15,412 bases of DNA from Euryarchaeota archaeon UBA102 (GCA_002509225.1 DAHL01000034.1:1-15412); one strand, 5' to 3'; shown: positions 1 to 5,727, counted from the stretch's first letter. Translations and numbers: made by a program. The notes: generated by a model from the sequence alone, not told the origin.

Positions 1-2
1 CT

Positions 3-464
3 GAAGAAGCGCCTGCAGAGGAGACGGGAGAAAGTGTACAAGAAGAGACCGAGCCTGTAATTCAATCTGAAATTTCATCAACGGTAATGTCGCTGAATCA
101 TGCACCAAAACCAACGAAATGGTTGGATAAAATGAATGATGTACTTAGTAAAGAGGAATTGCCATCTACTGGTATTGAAAAAGCTAAAAGTATGTTTAAA
201 GATTTGAGAAAGGAAACACTAGATTCTTTATCGAGAGGAAATGAATACGTAGCTTTGGTTGACGAAGAGAAATGTATCGGATGTACTCAATGCGTATATT
301 TCTGTAATTTCGCCTCCATAGATATGATTTCTCATCATTTAGATGCACGTACTATAGAATTTGAATCTAAAAAAGCACTGATTATGGACGATACTTGCAC
401 TGGATGTACTTTGTGTGTTTTTGCGTGTCCGGTTGAAGCCATAACAATGGAAAATAGAAATTGA
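3..464 (+). CDS. Ferredoxin-domain protein with two [4Fe-4S] sites, 5'-truncated
   Basis: C-terminal part of a longer electron-transfer protein. The frame is open from base 3 with no stop and no clear start, so the ATG at 87 is probably internal. The residues before it (EEAPAEETGESVQEETEP...) form an acidic, Glu/Pro-rich linker of the kind that joins domains. Counting from the ATG at 87, two clusters are visible: C63-x2-C66-x2-C69-x3-C73 (CIGCTQCVYFC) and C104-x2-C107-x2-C110-x3-C114-P (CTGCTLCVFACP). Each should bind one [4Fe-4S] cluster. The usual proline after the fourth cysteine of the first site is an asparagine. Spacing of 41 residues between sites is closer to NuoI-type than to short clostridial ferredoxins, but I cannot name the complex. 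The stop (462-464) overlaps the TTG start of the next gene, implying translational coupling. The domain call is firm; the parent protein is unknown. Confidence 0.85.
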   Translation, partial: EEAPAEETGESVQEETEPVIQSEISSTVMSLNHAPKPTKWLDKMNDVLSKEELPSTGIEKAKSMFKDLRKETLDSLSRGNEYVALVDEEKCIGCTQCVYFCNFASIDMISHHLDARTIEFESKKALIMDDTCTGCTLCVFACPVEAITMENRN

Positions 465-1000
465 GTGAAAGAAAGAGTTTTCTTGATTTGCCGAATTTAA
501 TTGTGATTTCGATTTGGTTTGTTGCGCTTTATCTGATTTTTTTTATGAGTAGATATGATTGGAGTGCAATGGTCCTTATGCGTGCAGTAATTGTTGTATG
601 TTTATTTTCAGGTGGAGTGTCGTGGTATGTTTTGAAACGGAAAGATAAATTTTCAAGAACGAAAGGAAAGGAAAAATTGATGCCTGCAGTTGGAGAAGTA
701 GAAAATATAGAGAAAGAAATAGAGGGGAGTAAATTCGTCTCTGAAAAAACGTATAGAAAAATAACTTGGATTACAACTATAGGAGGAATAGTGATGTTTT
801 CAATATTCTTAGAATATATAACATATAGAAGTGATTATAGAATCGCTTTGGTATCGTTGTTAATCGGCATTGTAATTTCTAGCATTCCGTTATTTGTTAA
901 TGTAAAAGATGATATGGAAAATATAATGGAAAGAGCTGAAAGAGAGCGACAAAAGGCGTGGCGTAAAGGTAAAGTGAAACCACCTAATGGAGAAACGTGA
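461..1000 (+). CDS. Four-helix membrane protein, unknown function
   Basis: Unrecognised 179-residue integral membrane protein. Four hydrophobic stretches are visible: about residues 12-30 (NLIVISIWFVALYLIFFM), 36-58 (MVLMRAVIVVCLFSGGVSWYV), 101-122 (ITWITTIGGIVMFSIFLEYI) and 126-146 (YRIALVSLLIGIVISSIPLFV). A charged 40-residue loop lies between helices 2 and 3, and the C-terminal tail is very basic and charged (RAERERQKAWRKGKVK). The start is TTG at 461, read as TTGA overlapping the upstream stop. The end (998-1000) overlaps the GTG start of cca. The position between a ferredoxin protein and cca suggests cotranscription. A role as membrane partner of the ferredoxin protein is conceivable but only inferred from the overlap. 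Confidence 0.8.
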   Translation: MSERKSFLDLPNLIVISIWFVALYLIFFMSRYDWSAMVLMRAVIVVCLFSGGVSWYVLKRKDKFSRTKGKEKLMPAVGEVENIEKEIEGSKFVSEKTYRKITWITTIGGIVMFSIFLEYITYRSDYRIALVSLLIGIVISSIPLFVNVKDDMENIMERAERERQKAWRKGKVKPPNGET

Positions 1001-2169
1001 GTGACATAATTGAAGAAGTAAAAAGTGAAATAAAACCGCAAAAGAAAGAGGAAAAGGAAATCAAGGGGATTGCGGATAGAATATTGAACAAAGCAAAGAA
1101 AGAAAGTCCTGAAGGAGTTGAAGTAATACTTGTTGGTTCCGTTGCTAAAGGTACGTTTTTAGTAGATGTAGATATTGATATCTTTATTAAATTTCCAATG
1201 AATGCTGACCTTAAGAAAGATGGATTAGACGTAGCGCGGAAAATAATGCCTAATGGTGAAGAGGTGTACGCATCCCACCCATATTTAAGAGGAAAGATTG
1301 AAGATAGATTTGTAGATATTGTTCCCTGCTATAATATAGATAATATTAGAGATTTGAAATCTGCAGTAGATAGAACGCCATTTCATACAGAATACATCAA
1401 AAAAGAGATTAATGGGATGGAGGACGAAATAAGATTGGCTAAAAAATTTATGAAAGGAATAGGGGCGTATGGTGCAGCTTCATCCGTAGGGGGATTCTCT
1501 GGATATTTACTAGAAATTCTAGTTATAGAAAAGAAAGGATTTGAGGGTTTCATAAAATGGTTATCCACATGCGAATGCCCCTTGATAATACACGATATTG
1601 GGGGAAATAAACATCGTGATGTTATGATTATGAAGGATCCTGTTGATTCGAAACGTAATGTAGCAGCATCTGTAACGAAAGATATTCTTAGTCTATCTAT
1701 TTTGGCATCTAAAATGTTCTTGAAGAATGAAAGTCGGAATTATTTCTTTCCTAAACATGAAGATAAAGAAGAATGTGGAAATATGACTATGATTAGCCTT
1801 GACAAGCCAGAAATGGATGATGAAAGTGCACTTTCGTGGCTAAGGAGTGAAGCTCGAAAAATAATTAGAAATTTGGAAGAATTTAAAATTATATCATATG
1901 ATGTAAAAATAGAGGATAAAGCAACGATAATAATTGAATCTGAAATAATTGAAAGAACGGATAAAATTAAACATATAGGGCCTGAACCGTGGAAAGAAGG
2001 TGCAATGGAGTTCTTAGTAAAATATTCAAATGCAAATATACTTGAAGGGAAAATGGTTGTTGCTAAGAATCCTAGATTTAAAACAATTGAAAATGCTGTT
2101 CAGAACTTAATACCTGAAGCTGAAGTAAAAAGTATAGAAGAAAAACCAAAGAAATTACCTTGGTTATAA
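997..2169 (+). CDS. cca: Archaeal CCA-adding enzyme (tRNA nucleotidyltransferase, class I)
   Basis: Adds or repairs the 3'-terminal CCA of tRNAs from CTP and ATP without a nucleic acid template, in the cytoplasm. The class I nucleotidyltransferase signature is clear: GSVAKGT at residues 47-53 followed by D59-I-D61, with the third carboxylate D107 in RFVDIVPCY. The archaeal central domain follows (about 128-186), with DEIRLAKKFMKGIGAYGA and VGGFSGYLLEILVI typical of the family. The tail domain ends in PWL. At 390 residues it is somewhat shorter than the roughly 440-residue A. fulgidus enzyme. The GTG start at 997 is preceded by GGAG (989-992) four bases upstream, and it overlaps the preceding stop as GTGA. 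Last gene of the operon; a hairpin follows. The window's own tRNA-Gln already encodes CCA, so for that tRNA the enzyme would act only in repair. Confidence 0.95.
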   Translation: MSDIIEEVKSEIKPQKKEEKEIKGIADRILNKAKKESPEGVEVILVGSVAKGTFLVDVDIDIFIKFPMNADLKKDGLDVARKIMPNGEEVYASHPYLRGKIEDRFVDIVPCYNIDNIRDLKSAVDRTPFHTEYIKKEINGMEDEIRLAKKFMKGIGAYGAASSVGGFSGYLLEILVIEKKGFEGFIKWLSTCECPLIIHDIGGNKHRDVMIMKDPVDSKRNVAASVTKDILSLSILASKMFLKNESRNYFFPKHEDKEECGNMTMISLDKPEMDDESALSWLRSEARKIIRNLEEFKIISYDVKIEDKATIIIESEIIERTDKIKHIGPEPWKEGAMEFLVKYSNANILEGKMVVAKNPRFKTIENAVQNLIPEAEVKSIEEKPKKLPWL

Positions 2170-2225
2170 AAAATTGTGAGGAAGAGTGTGGACCCGAAGG
2201 CCCACAAACTCATCCAAACTTTTTT
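2168..2225. terminator. Shared terminator between convergent cca and pilin genes, with UUCG-loop hairpin
   Basis: The hairpin occupies 2187-2206. Read on the - strand (pilin transcript) it is UGUGGGCC, loop UUCG, GGUCCACA: eight pairs including one G-U, closed by the especially stable C(UUCG)G tetraloop. A run of six T follows on that strand (bases 2173-2168). Read on the + strand the same DNA gives an A-C mismatch and a CGAA loop, then six T at 2220-2225. The structure is therefore better on the pilin strand, though either transcript could end here. Archaeal termination depends mainly on the T-run; the hairpin may instead protect the 3' end. Confidence 0.65.
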
Positions 2226-2240
2226 CCGGTTTTATCGAAT

Positions 2241-2738
2241 CTAGAAGTTAACTTCGTAGATTTGATCGCCTGTTGGGTTAAACTTCAATGAGAAGGCATA
2301 CCCGTTTAGCGAGAAACCGAGACAATCCGATGATGCATCGAATTTGTCACCTGGAGTCAACTTTCCGTCAAAATCATTGTCTGAAAAGACAATGCACATG
2401 TCGCCAGCGCCGTCACCGTCGCTGTCTGCTCCAACGTAGTACCCATAGACATCAGATACAAAGCCCGATTGAGCTGTGTTACCTGAGGTATCCTTTAGGT
2501 ACCATTCAACAGAGTTTACGGACACGGATGGTGTCATCTTAATGATTTCTACCCTCCAGTCGTCTCCAGCAGCCGATGGTGCCATAGCGCCAATCGGAGC
2601 TTGCTTGTTTGTACCAGCTAAGAAACTGCTAGCCCAAACGTACAGAACAGCAGCCAATACCACTGTGATCGCGACCATCAAAATGACGGCGATTACAGGA
2701 GATACAGCCTGTTCGTCTTTTAGAATTCTTCTATTCAT
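2241..2738 (-). CDS. Type IV pilin-like surface protein with EF-hand/dockerin-like calcium loop
   Basis: 165-residue archaeal prepilin-like protein, expected to be processed by a class III prepilin peptidase and assembled through its N-terminal helix into a pilus-like filament. The N-terminus is diagnostic: short basic segment (MNRRILK), then DEQAVSPVIAVILMVAITVV as hydrophobic helix, residues 10-42. The globular part holds D120-x-D122-x-D124-G125-x-L127-x3-D131, matching the consensus of a 12-residue calcium loop, preceded by an Asp-rich D105-S-D-G-D-G-A-G-D113. The only cysteines, C115 and C139, flank this loop and could form a disulfide. The gene is visibly richer in G+C than its neighbours and its codon use looks selected, consistent with strong expression. 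The ATG at 2736-2738 has GGAGG seven bases upstream. The pilin family is well supported. Calcium binding is inference from the motif. It lies downstream of, and may work with, the anchored protein at 2796-3386. Confidence 0.88.
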   Translation of the reverse strand: MNRRILKDEQAVSPVIAVILMVAITVVLAAVLYVWASSFLAGTNKQAPIGAMAPSAAGDDWRVEIIKMTPSVSVNSVEWYLKDTSGNTAQSGFVSDVYGYYVGADSDGDGAGDMCIVFSDNDFDGKLTPGDKFDASSDCLGFSLNGYAFSLKFNPTGDQIYEVNF

Positions 2739-2794
2739 GTTACGTCCTCCAGCCCTTACGGGCTCAATCTAGAAGAGATGGGGTAGATATATAC
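2739..2794 (-). promoter_or_regulatory. Pilin promoter and structured leader
   Basis: On the - strand a TATA box GTATATATC (2794-2786) is centred near 2790. A start 26 bases downstream falls near 2764. That is exactly the first base of a perfect hairpin, AGCCC-GTAA-GGGCT (2764-2751), with a GNRA-type loop. The Shine-Dalgarno GGAGG (2750-2746) abuts it, then seven bases and ATG. The transcript would thus begin with a 5'-terminal stem-loop. The sequence elements are seen; the start site is inferred from spacing. Confidence 0.6.
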
Positions 2795-2795
2795 G

Positions 2796-3386
2796 TTACG
2801 ATTGCTCTTTTCGAGTGAAAATAAGCACTGAAACCACAATTAATACTAATGTAGCTAATGCTCCAAACCACGCTAAATCTTCTGCCCAGCTGGGGACAAC
2901 GCCAGAATCTGAAGAAACTGGAGGAGGTGGAACAAGCCATTGGCTAGAAAGAGCCACATCACCAGTAAGGGTACCATTATCGTCAGAAACTAAGAAATCT
3001 ATATTGAAAATTGAACCTCCTTCACCTAACTCAAAAGAAGATGAAGGTGCAAACCACCAAAACGACCAATTTTCATAGTTATCACTTTCAGAAGGATCTG
3101 TGATCAATAATGAATGTAAATCATCCTCTGAAAGAACATCACTAAAACTTAACGACCCGTTCGTAATTGAGATGTTCAGACCTCCTATATTCATATCTGA
3201 ACGGACCATAACATTTACTTCGTAGATTGCTCCTTTCTCGTAACCATGTAATATTGCATCTTCGAGACCTGAAACAAAATAGGAAGTTTCAGATTGTACT
3301 GAAGGAGAAACCATTGAGAAACTGAATAAACTTAATGAAATTAATAATGTTGCTATCGATATAGATTTGGAAATGTGTGTTAACAT
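2796..3386 (-). CDS. Membrane-anchored surface protein with cohesin-like ectodomain
   Basis: 196-residue secreted protein, anchored at its C-terminus. Residues 1-32 are a signal peptide (hydrophobic core SIATLLISLSLFSFSMV). The ectodomain, about 33-150, has no cysteines and alternates short beta strands (YEVNVMVRSD, GGLNISITNGSLSFSDV, GGSIFNIDFLVSDDNGTLTGDVAL). The order resembles a cohesin or related beta sandwich: an opening VxVxV strand, a Gly-led second strand, then GxG-hydrophobic-x-I-x-F near the end. A proline-rich hinge (PPPPVSSD, 153-160) leads to one transmembrane helix (171-191) and a short charged tail, TRKEQS. The secreted, tail-anchored topology is firm. The cohesin resemblance is by eye and weak to moderate; another immunoglobulin-like fold is possible. 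A TATA box just upstream predicts an almost leaderless message. The pilin gene follows 57 bases downstream on the same strand. Confidence 0.75.
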   Translation of the reverse strand: MLTHISKSISIATLLISLSLFSFSMVSPSVQSETSYFVSGLEDAILHGYEKGAIYEVNVMVRSDMNIGGLNISITNGSLSFSDVLSEDDLHSLLITDPSESDNYENWSFWWFAPSSSFELGEGGSIFNIDFLVSDDNGTLTGDVALSSQWLVPPPPVSSDSGVVPSWAEDLAWFGALATLVLIVVSVLIFTRKEQS

Positions 3387-3421
3387 AGTCTAGACGGTCA
3401 AAATTTAACTTACTATTTAAG
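3387..3421 (-). promoter_or_regulatory. Promoter of the cohesin-like anchored protein
   Basis: CTTAAATAG on the - strand (3421-3413) is a TATA-like element centred about 31 bases before the ATG. It predicts a start near 3391 and a leader of five bases or fewer. No Shine-Dalgarno match is present, fitting a nearly leaderless transcript. Confidence 0.45.
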
Positions 3422-3440
3422 CATGAACCTGTTCTAAAAG

Positions 3441-4106
3441 TTACTTAATTAATCCTTTTCTATGTAATGCATCAAAAATAATATGAACTTCGGAATCATC
3501 CATACCTAATGATGATGCGGCTTTTTCTATAGTGAAATTCGGATTTTGTATGCTGAAATAAAGAAGTCGTCTTTCGTCGTAAGTACATTTAGATTCGACT
3601 GTAATTTTATATAATTCTTGATTAACGAGATTTGTTAAATTAATTAGAGATTTACGTTCTTCTTCTGTATCTTTTAATGAATTTTCGATATCTTTTGAAA
3701 CCCGATCCAATAAATTGGCCCTTTGTGATAAATCCATTTTTCTAGATGAATCTATAGCATCCCTCATATGTTTGTGTTTTGGAAGATCTAAAATTGAATC
3801 CTGTTTAGAAGAAGAATGTGCCTGTTCTTTGAATGTCGATGGGCTGACGTCTATCTGAAGAGAAATATTACGTGTGGAATAATACACCCTACGAGAAGGG
3901 CCTCTGTTACTAGGTTCTGTTTCTGAATTTACCAAGCCGTGTTCCTCTAAGATATTAAGATGTTTAACAACTGCTTGTTGTGTAACGGACATTTCTTTAG
4001 ATAATTGAAGAGGATAGTGTCCTTCGCGAGATAAGAGCTCTAGAATGCGTCGTCTTGTGGGGTTTTCTAATAAGTAAAATAGCTCATTGACCTCATTGAG
4101 TGACAT
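3441..4106 (-). CDS. ArsR-type winged-helix regulator with second C-terminal winged helix
   Basis: 221-residue DNA-binding regulator. The N-terminal winged helix (about residues 5-80) has ENPTRRRILELLSREG, then LSKEMSVTQQAVVKHLNILEEHGLV as recognition region, and a wing ending RRVYYS. This is the ArsR/HTH_20 pattern of archaeal repressors. A charged, largely helical middle (about 115-172) may be a coiled-coil dimerisation segment. The last 45 residues (DERRLLYFSIQNPNFTIEKAASSLGMDDSEVHIIFDALHRKGLI) look like another winged helix. No metal-binding CxC is evident, so metal sensing is unlikely. The frame is open upstream to 4253, but that extension (MFYRFNYFLITHP...) is not protein-like and runs into the divergent gene, so I chose the ATG at 4106, just before MSLNEVNELFYLLENPTRRR. 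Ligand and targets are unknown. Confidence 0.85.
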   Translation of the reverse strand: MSLNEVNELFYLLENPTRRRILELLSREGHYPLQLSKEMSVTQQAVVKHLNILEEHGLVNSETEPSNRGPSRRVYYSTRNISLQIDVSPSTFKEQAHSSSKQDSILDLPKHKHMRDAIDSSRKMDLSQRANLLDRVSKDIENSLKDTEEERKSLINLTNLVNQELYKITVESKCTYDERRLLYFSIQNPNFTIEKAASSLGMDDSEVHIIFDALHRKGLIK

Positions 4107-4142
4107 ATACACCTTAGGTTGTATACCTATAGTTAAAGTTTT
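4107..4142 (-). promoter_or_regulatory. Regulator promoter with possible operator
   Basis: On the - strand a TATA-like CTTTAACTAT (4139-4130) sits about 28 bases before the ATG at 4106, predicting a nearly leaderless start. Between it and the ATG lies an imperfect inverted repeat, on the + strand ATACACC-TTA-GGTTGTAT (4107-4124), one base short of symmetric. Its position over the predicted start fits an autoregulatory operator. AAGGTG near the ATG could alternatively be a Shine-Dalgarno site. Confidence 0.35.
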
Positions 4143-4205
4143 CTGAAATTGAAAAGAATAAGGGGTGCAAAGAATTTTTAATTGATGTGTGCCATTATAC
4201 GAACG

Positions 4206-4721
4206 ATGCCGAAAAGGGTGCGTGATAAGGAAATAATTGAAGCGATAGAACAAATTTTACAGAAACGTATTTTTATCGACAGTCAAAAAAAATTACATCG
4301 AGAGGTGTTAAGTATTTTAACAAAAAATGGAAATGAAACTGGCGTTAGTGCTGAAAGAATGAGAATTATTGGAATTAATTCTGGAAAAATAAAAATAGAT
4401 ATTAAAACTAGAAGTGTGAATGAGGTTCCAGAAACTGAAACTGGCTATTTGAGGAAGAGAAAAATAGAATATGATGGAGATGTTGATAGATGGAGAAGAA
4501 CTGGGAGGGGGACGGACAGAAAAGGAAGAGAATACAAAAAAGGAGAATTTGCTTCTGTGGGCCAACCTTGTCCTGTTTGTAGAAATTTACTGGAGCGAAT
4601 GGAAAACAAAACGTTGTTTGGAGGAAAGGCCATGATAGGTTTCAAATGTAGAGTTTGCAAATACATAACTGGAAGAAGATGGAGGGAACCTGCAAAATAT
4701 ACGTTCAGTCGTAAAAAATAA
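4206..4721 (+). CDS. Basic protein with C-terminal zinc ribbon, unknown function
   Basis: Unrecognised 171-residue, strongly basic protein. The N-terminal part (residues 5-70) reads as helices followed by strands (EIIEAIEQILQKRIFIDSQKKLHREVLSILTK, then RMRIIGINSGKIKIDIKTRS), reminiscent of a winged-helix or nucleic-acid-binding domain. A very charged linker (80-113, RKRKIEYDGDVDRWRRTGRG) follows. The end is a four-cysteine zinc ribbon, C122-PV-C125 and C148-RV-C151. Zinc binding and RNA or DNA contact are likely from composition; no specific role can be given. Start codons in frame are TTG 4182, ATG 4185 and ATG 4206. I chose 4206 because the AT-rich TTTTTAATT (4175-4183) lies about 27 bases ahead, fitting a leaderless start, and because the residues before it are not basic like the rest. 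Its stop overlaps the Shine-Dalgarno of the mutase gene. Confidence 0.75.
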   Translation: MPKRVRDKEIIEAIEQILQKRIFIDSQKKLHREVLSILTKNGNETGVSAERMRIIGINSGKIKIDIKTRSVNEVPETETGYLRKRKIEYDGDVDRWRRTGRGTDRKGREYKKGEFASVGQPCPVCRNLLERMENKTLFGGKAMIGFKCRVCKYITGRRWREPAKYTFSRKK

Positions 4722-4734
4722 GGTGTAAAGAAAG

Positions 4735-5388
4735 ATGAATGTAGGTAAATTGATATTGATTAGACATGGACAATCGACATATAATTTAGAAAATAGATTT
4801 ACAGGATGGAAAGATGTACCTCTAACGGAATTGGGAGAAATAGAAGCTTTAGAAGCTGCTGAGATACTAAAGAAAGAAACCTTTGATATTGCCTTCACTT
4901 CAAACTTATATCGTGCACAAAAAACATTAGCGATAATTTTAGAAAGTATTAAACAGGAAGATTTAGAAGTGATTAAAAATCAGGCCCTGAACGAAAGAGA
5001 TTATGGCGATTTAATTGGTCAAAATAAAAAAGAAGTAGCAGATAAATTTGGAAAGGAACAGGTTAGAATATGGAGAAGGAGTTATGATATCGCACCACCT
5101 AATGGTGAATCACTTAAAATGACATCTGAAAGAGCTATTCCTTACTTAGAAGAAGAGATAATACCTAAAATTTTAGATGGTAAGAACGTATTAGTTGTGG
5201 CGCATGGAAATAGCCTTAGGGCCATTGTGATGAAATTAAAGAAATATAGTCCTGAGCAAATTTTGCAAACGGAGATTGGGTGGTGTGAGCCGTGGATTTT
5301 TGAAATAGATAATAAAGGAGTGATGACTAGTTTGAAAATAATTCCTAGACCTGGATCTAAAAGTATGAGTAAGATACCAGATTTCTAA
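4735..5388 (+). CDS. gpmA: 2,3-bisphosphoglycerate-dependent phosphoglycerate mutase
   Basis: Interconverts 3- and 2-phosphoglycerate in glycolysis and gluconeogenesis through a phosphohistidine. Histidine phosphatase signatures are complete: R10-H11-G-Q-S (H11 is the phospho-acceptor), FTGWKDVPLTELG, R60 in NLYRAQKT, E87-R-D-Y-G, RRSYDIAPPNGES and the second catalytic histidine in AHGNSLRA (H157). These mutase-specific blocks separate it from general phosphatases. At 217 residues it is shorter than the 250-residue E. coli enzyme, having lost the loop region before H157. Most archaea use the cofactor-independent enzyme; dPGM is known in Thermoplasma, so its presence agrees with a Thermoplasmatota host. 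AAGGTG (4720-4725) sits nine bases before the ATG and overlaps the stop of the upstream zinc-ribbon gene, so the two are probably cotranscribed. The gene ends overlapping the 3' end of the opposite small gene by four bases. Confidence 0.93.
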   Translation: MNVGKLILIRHGQSTYNLENRFTGWKDVPLTELGEIEALEAAEILKKETFDIAFTSNLYRAQKTLAIILESIKQEDLEVIKNQALNERDYGDLIGQNKKEVADKFGKEQVRIWRRSYDIAPPNGESLKMTSERAIPYLEEEIIPKILDGKNVLVVAHGNSLRAIVMKLKKYSPEQILQTEIGWCEPWIFEIDNKGVMTSLKIIPRPGSKSMSKIPDF

Positions 5389-5642
5389 TCGTATGCCCAA
5401 GATTTAACATCTTCCAAATTTGCTTTGGTTGGCTTTACAGCAACGGAGCGGCCCCATTCATCATAAATTATGACATGTTCACCCTGTATACCGAATTTTG
5501 CAGAAACGAAATAACCGCTTTCGGACTTAATTTGTACTACCATTTGCTTAGCTTTATCAATGGTTGCCCACCCTACATAGTGGCCCTTCTCTTCGAAGTG
5601 TGCTTTTACCATTTCTAGAAATCTTTCGGTGGCATTACTCAT
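5385..5642 (-). CDS. Small conserved-looking protein, unknown function
   Basis: 85-residue soluble protein that I do not recognise. It begins with an amphipathic helix (TERFLEMVKAHFEEKG), followed by three or four short strands (HYVGWATID, MVVQIKSESGYFVSAKFGI, HVIIYDEWGRSVAVKP) and a C-terminal helix (NLEDVKSWAYD), an alpha-beta-beta-beta-alpha outline. There are no cysteines, signal peptide or membrane segment. Base composition is more balanced than in the flanking mutase, supporting a real and well-expressed gene. Its TAG stop (5387-5385) overlaps the mutase TAA. TTATTAAC-like DNA near 5672-5679 on the - strand could be its TATA box, giving a leader of under ten bases. Confidence 0.75.
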   Translation of the reverse strand: MSNATERFLEMVKAHFEEKGHYVGWATIDKAKQMVVQIKSESGYFVSAKFGIQGEHVIIYDEWGRSVAVKPTKANLEDVKSWAYD

Positions 5643-5691
5643 AAAAAGTCCAATCCCAATTTCGAATGACAGTTAATAACGATTTTGTAGA

Positions 5692-5721
5692 TAGTTTACT
5701 ATTAAACTAGACCTTATAAGG
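5692..5721 (+). promoter_or_regulatory. tRNA-Gln promoter region with two palindromes
   Basis: TTTACTATTAAA (5695-5706) is centred about 27 bases before the first base of the tRNA and is the best TATA candidate. It lies inside a perfect inverted repeat TAGTTTA-CTAT-TAAACTA (5692-5709). A second, perfect ten-base palindrome CCTTATAAGG (5712-5721) follows, too close to the tRNA to serve as its TATA box. Confidence 0.4.
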
Positions 5722-5727
5722 TTCTAA

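Noticed and set aside
461-1000. NuoJ or another respiratory complex subunit, from its place after a ferredoxin gene
   Set aside because: The helix count and the long charged loop and tail do not fit NuoJ, and no Nuo-specific motif is visible.
2406-2426. DSDGDGAGD in the pilin as a second complete calcium loop, which would make a true dockerin
   Set aside because: Only positions 1, 3, 5, 6 and 9 fit; position 12 is not acidic and the hydrophobic position 8 is Gly. I count it only as an Asp-rich segment.
2288-2772. Open frames on the + strand opposite the pilin
   Set aside because: The pilin frame has a diagnostic N-terminus, ribosome site and promoter. The opposite frames give Arg/His-rich or low-information sequence.
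4107-4253. A 49-residue N-terminal extension of the regulator back to 4253
   Set aside because: The residues (MFYRFNYFLITHPFRHRSY...) do not resemble the family, the stretch crosses the divergent promoter and the start of the zinc-ribbon gene, and the ATG at 4106 begins right at the winged helix.
5712-5721. CCTTATAAGG as the TATA box of tRNA-Gln
   Set aside because: Its centre is about 11 bases from the tRNA start, too close; the TTTACTATTAAA element about 27 bases ahead fits better.
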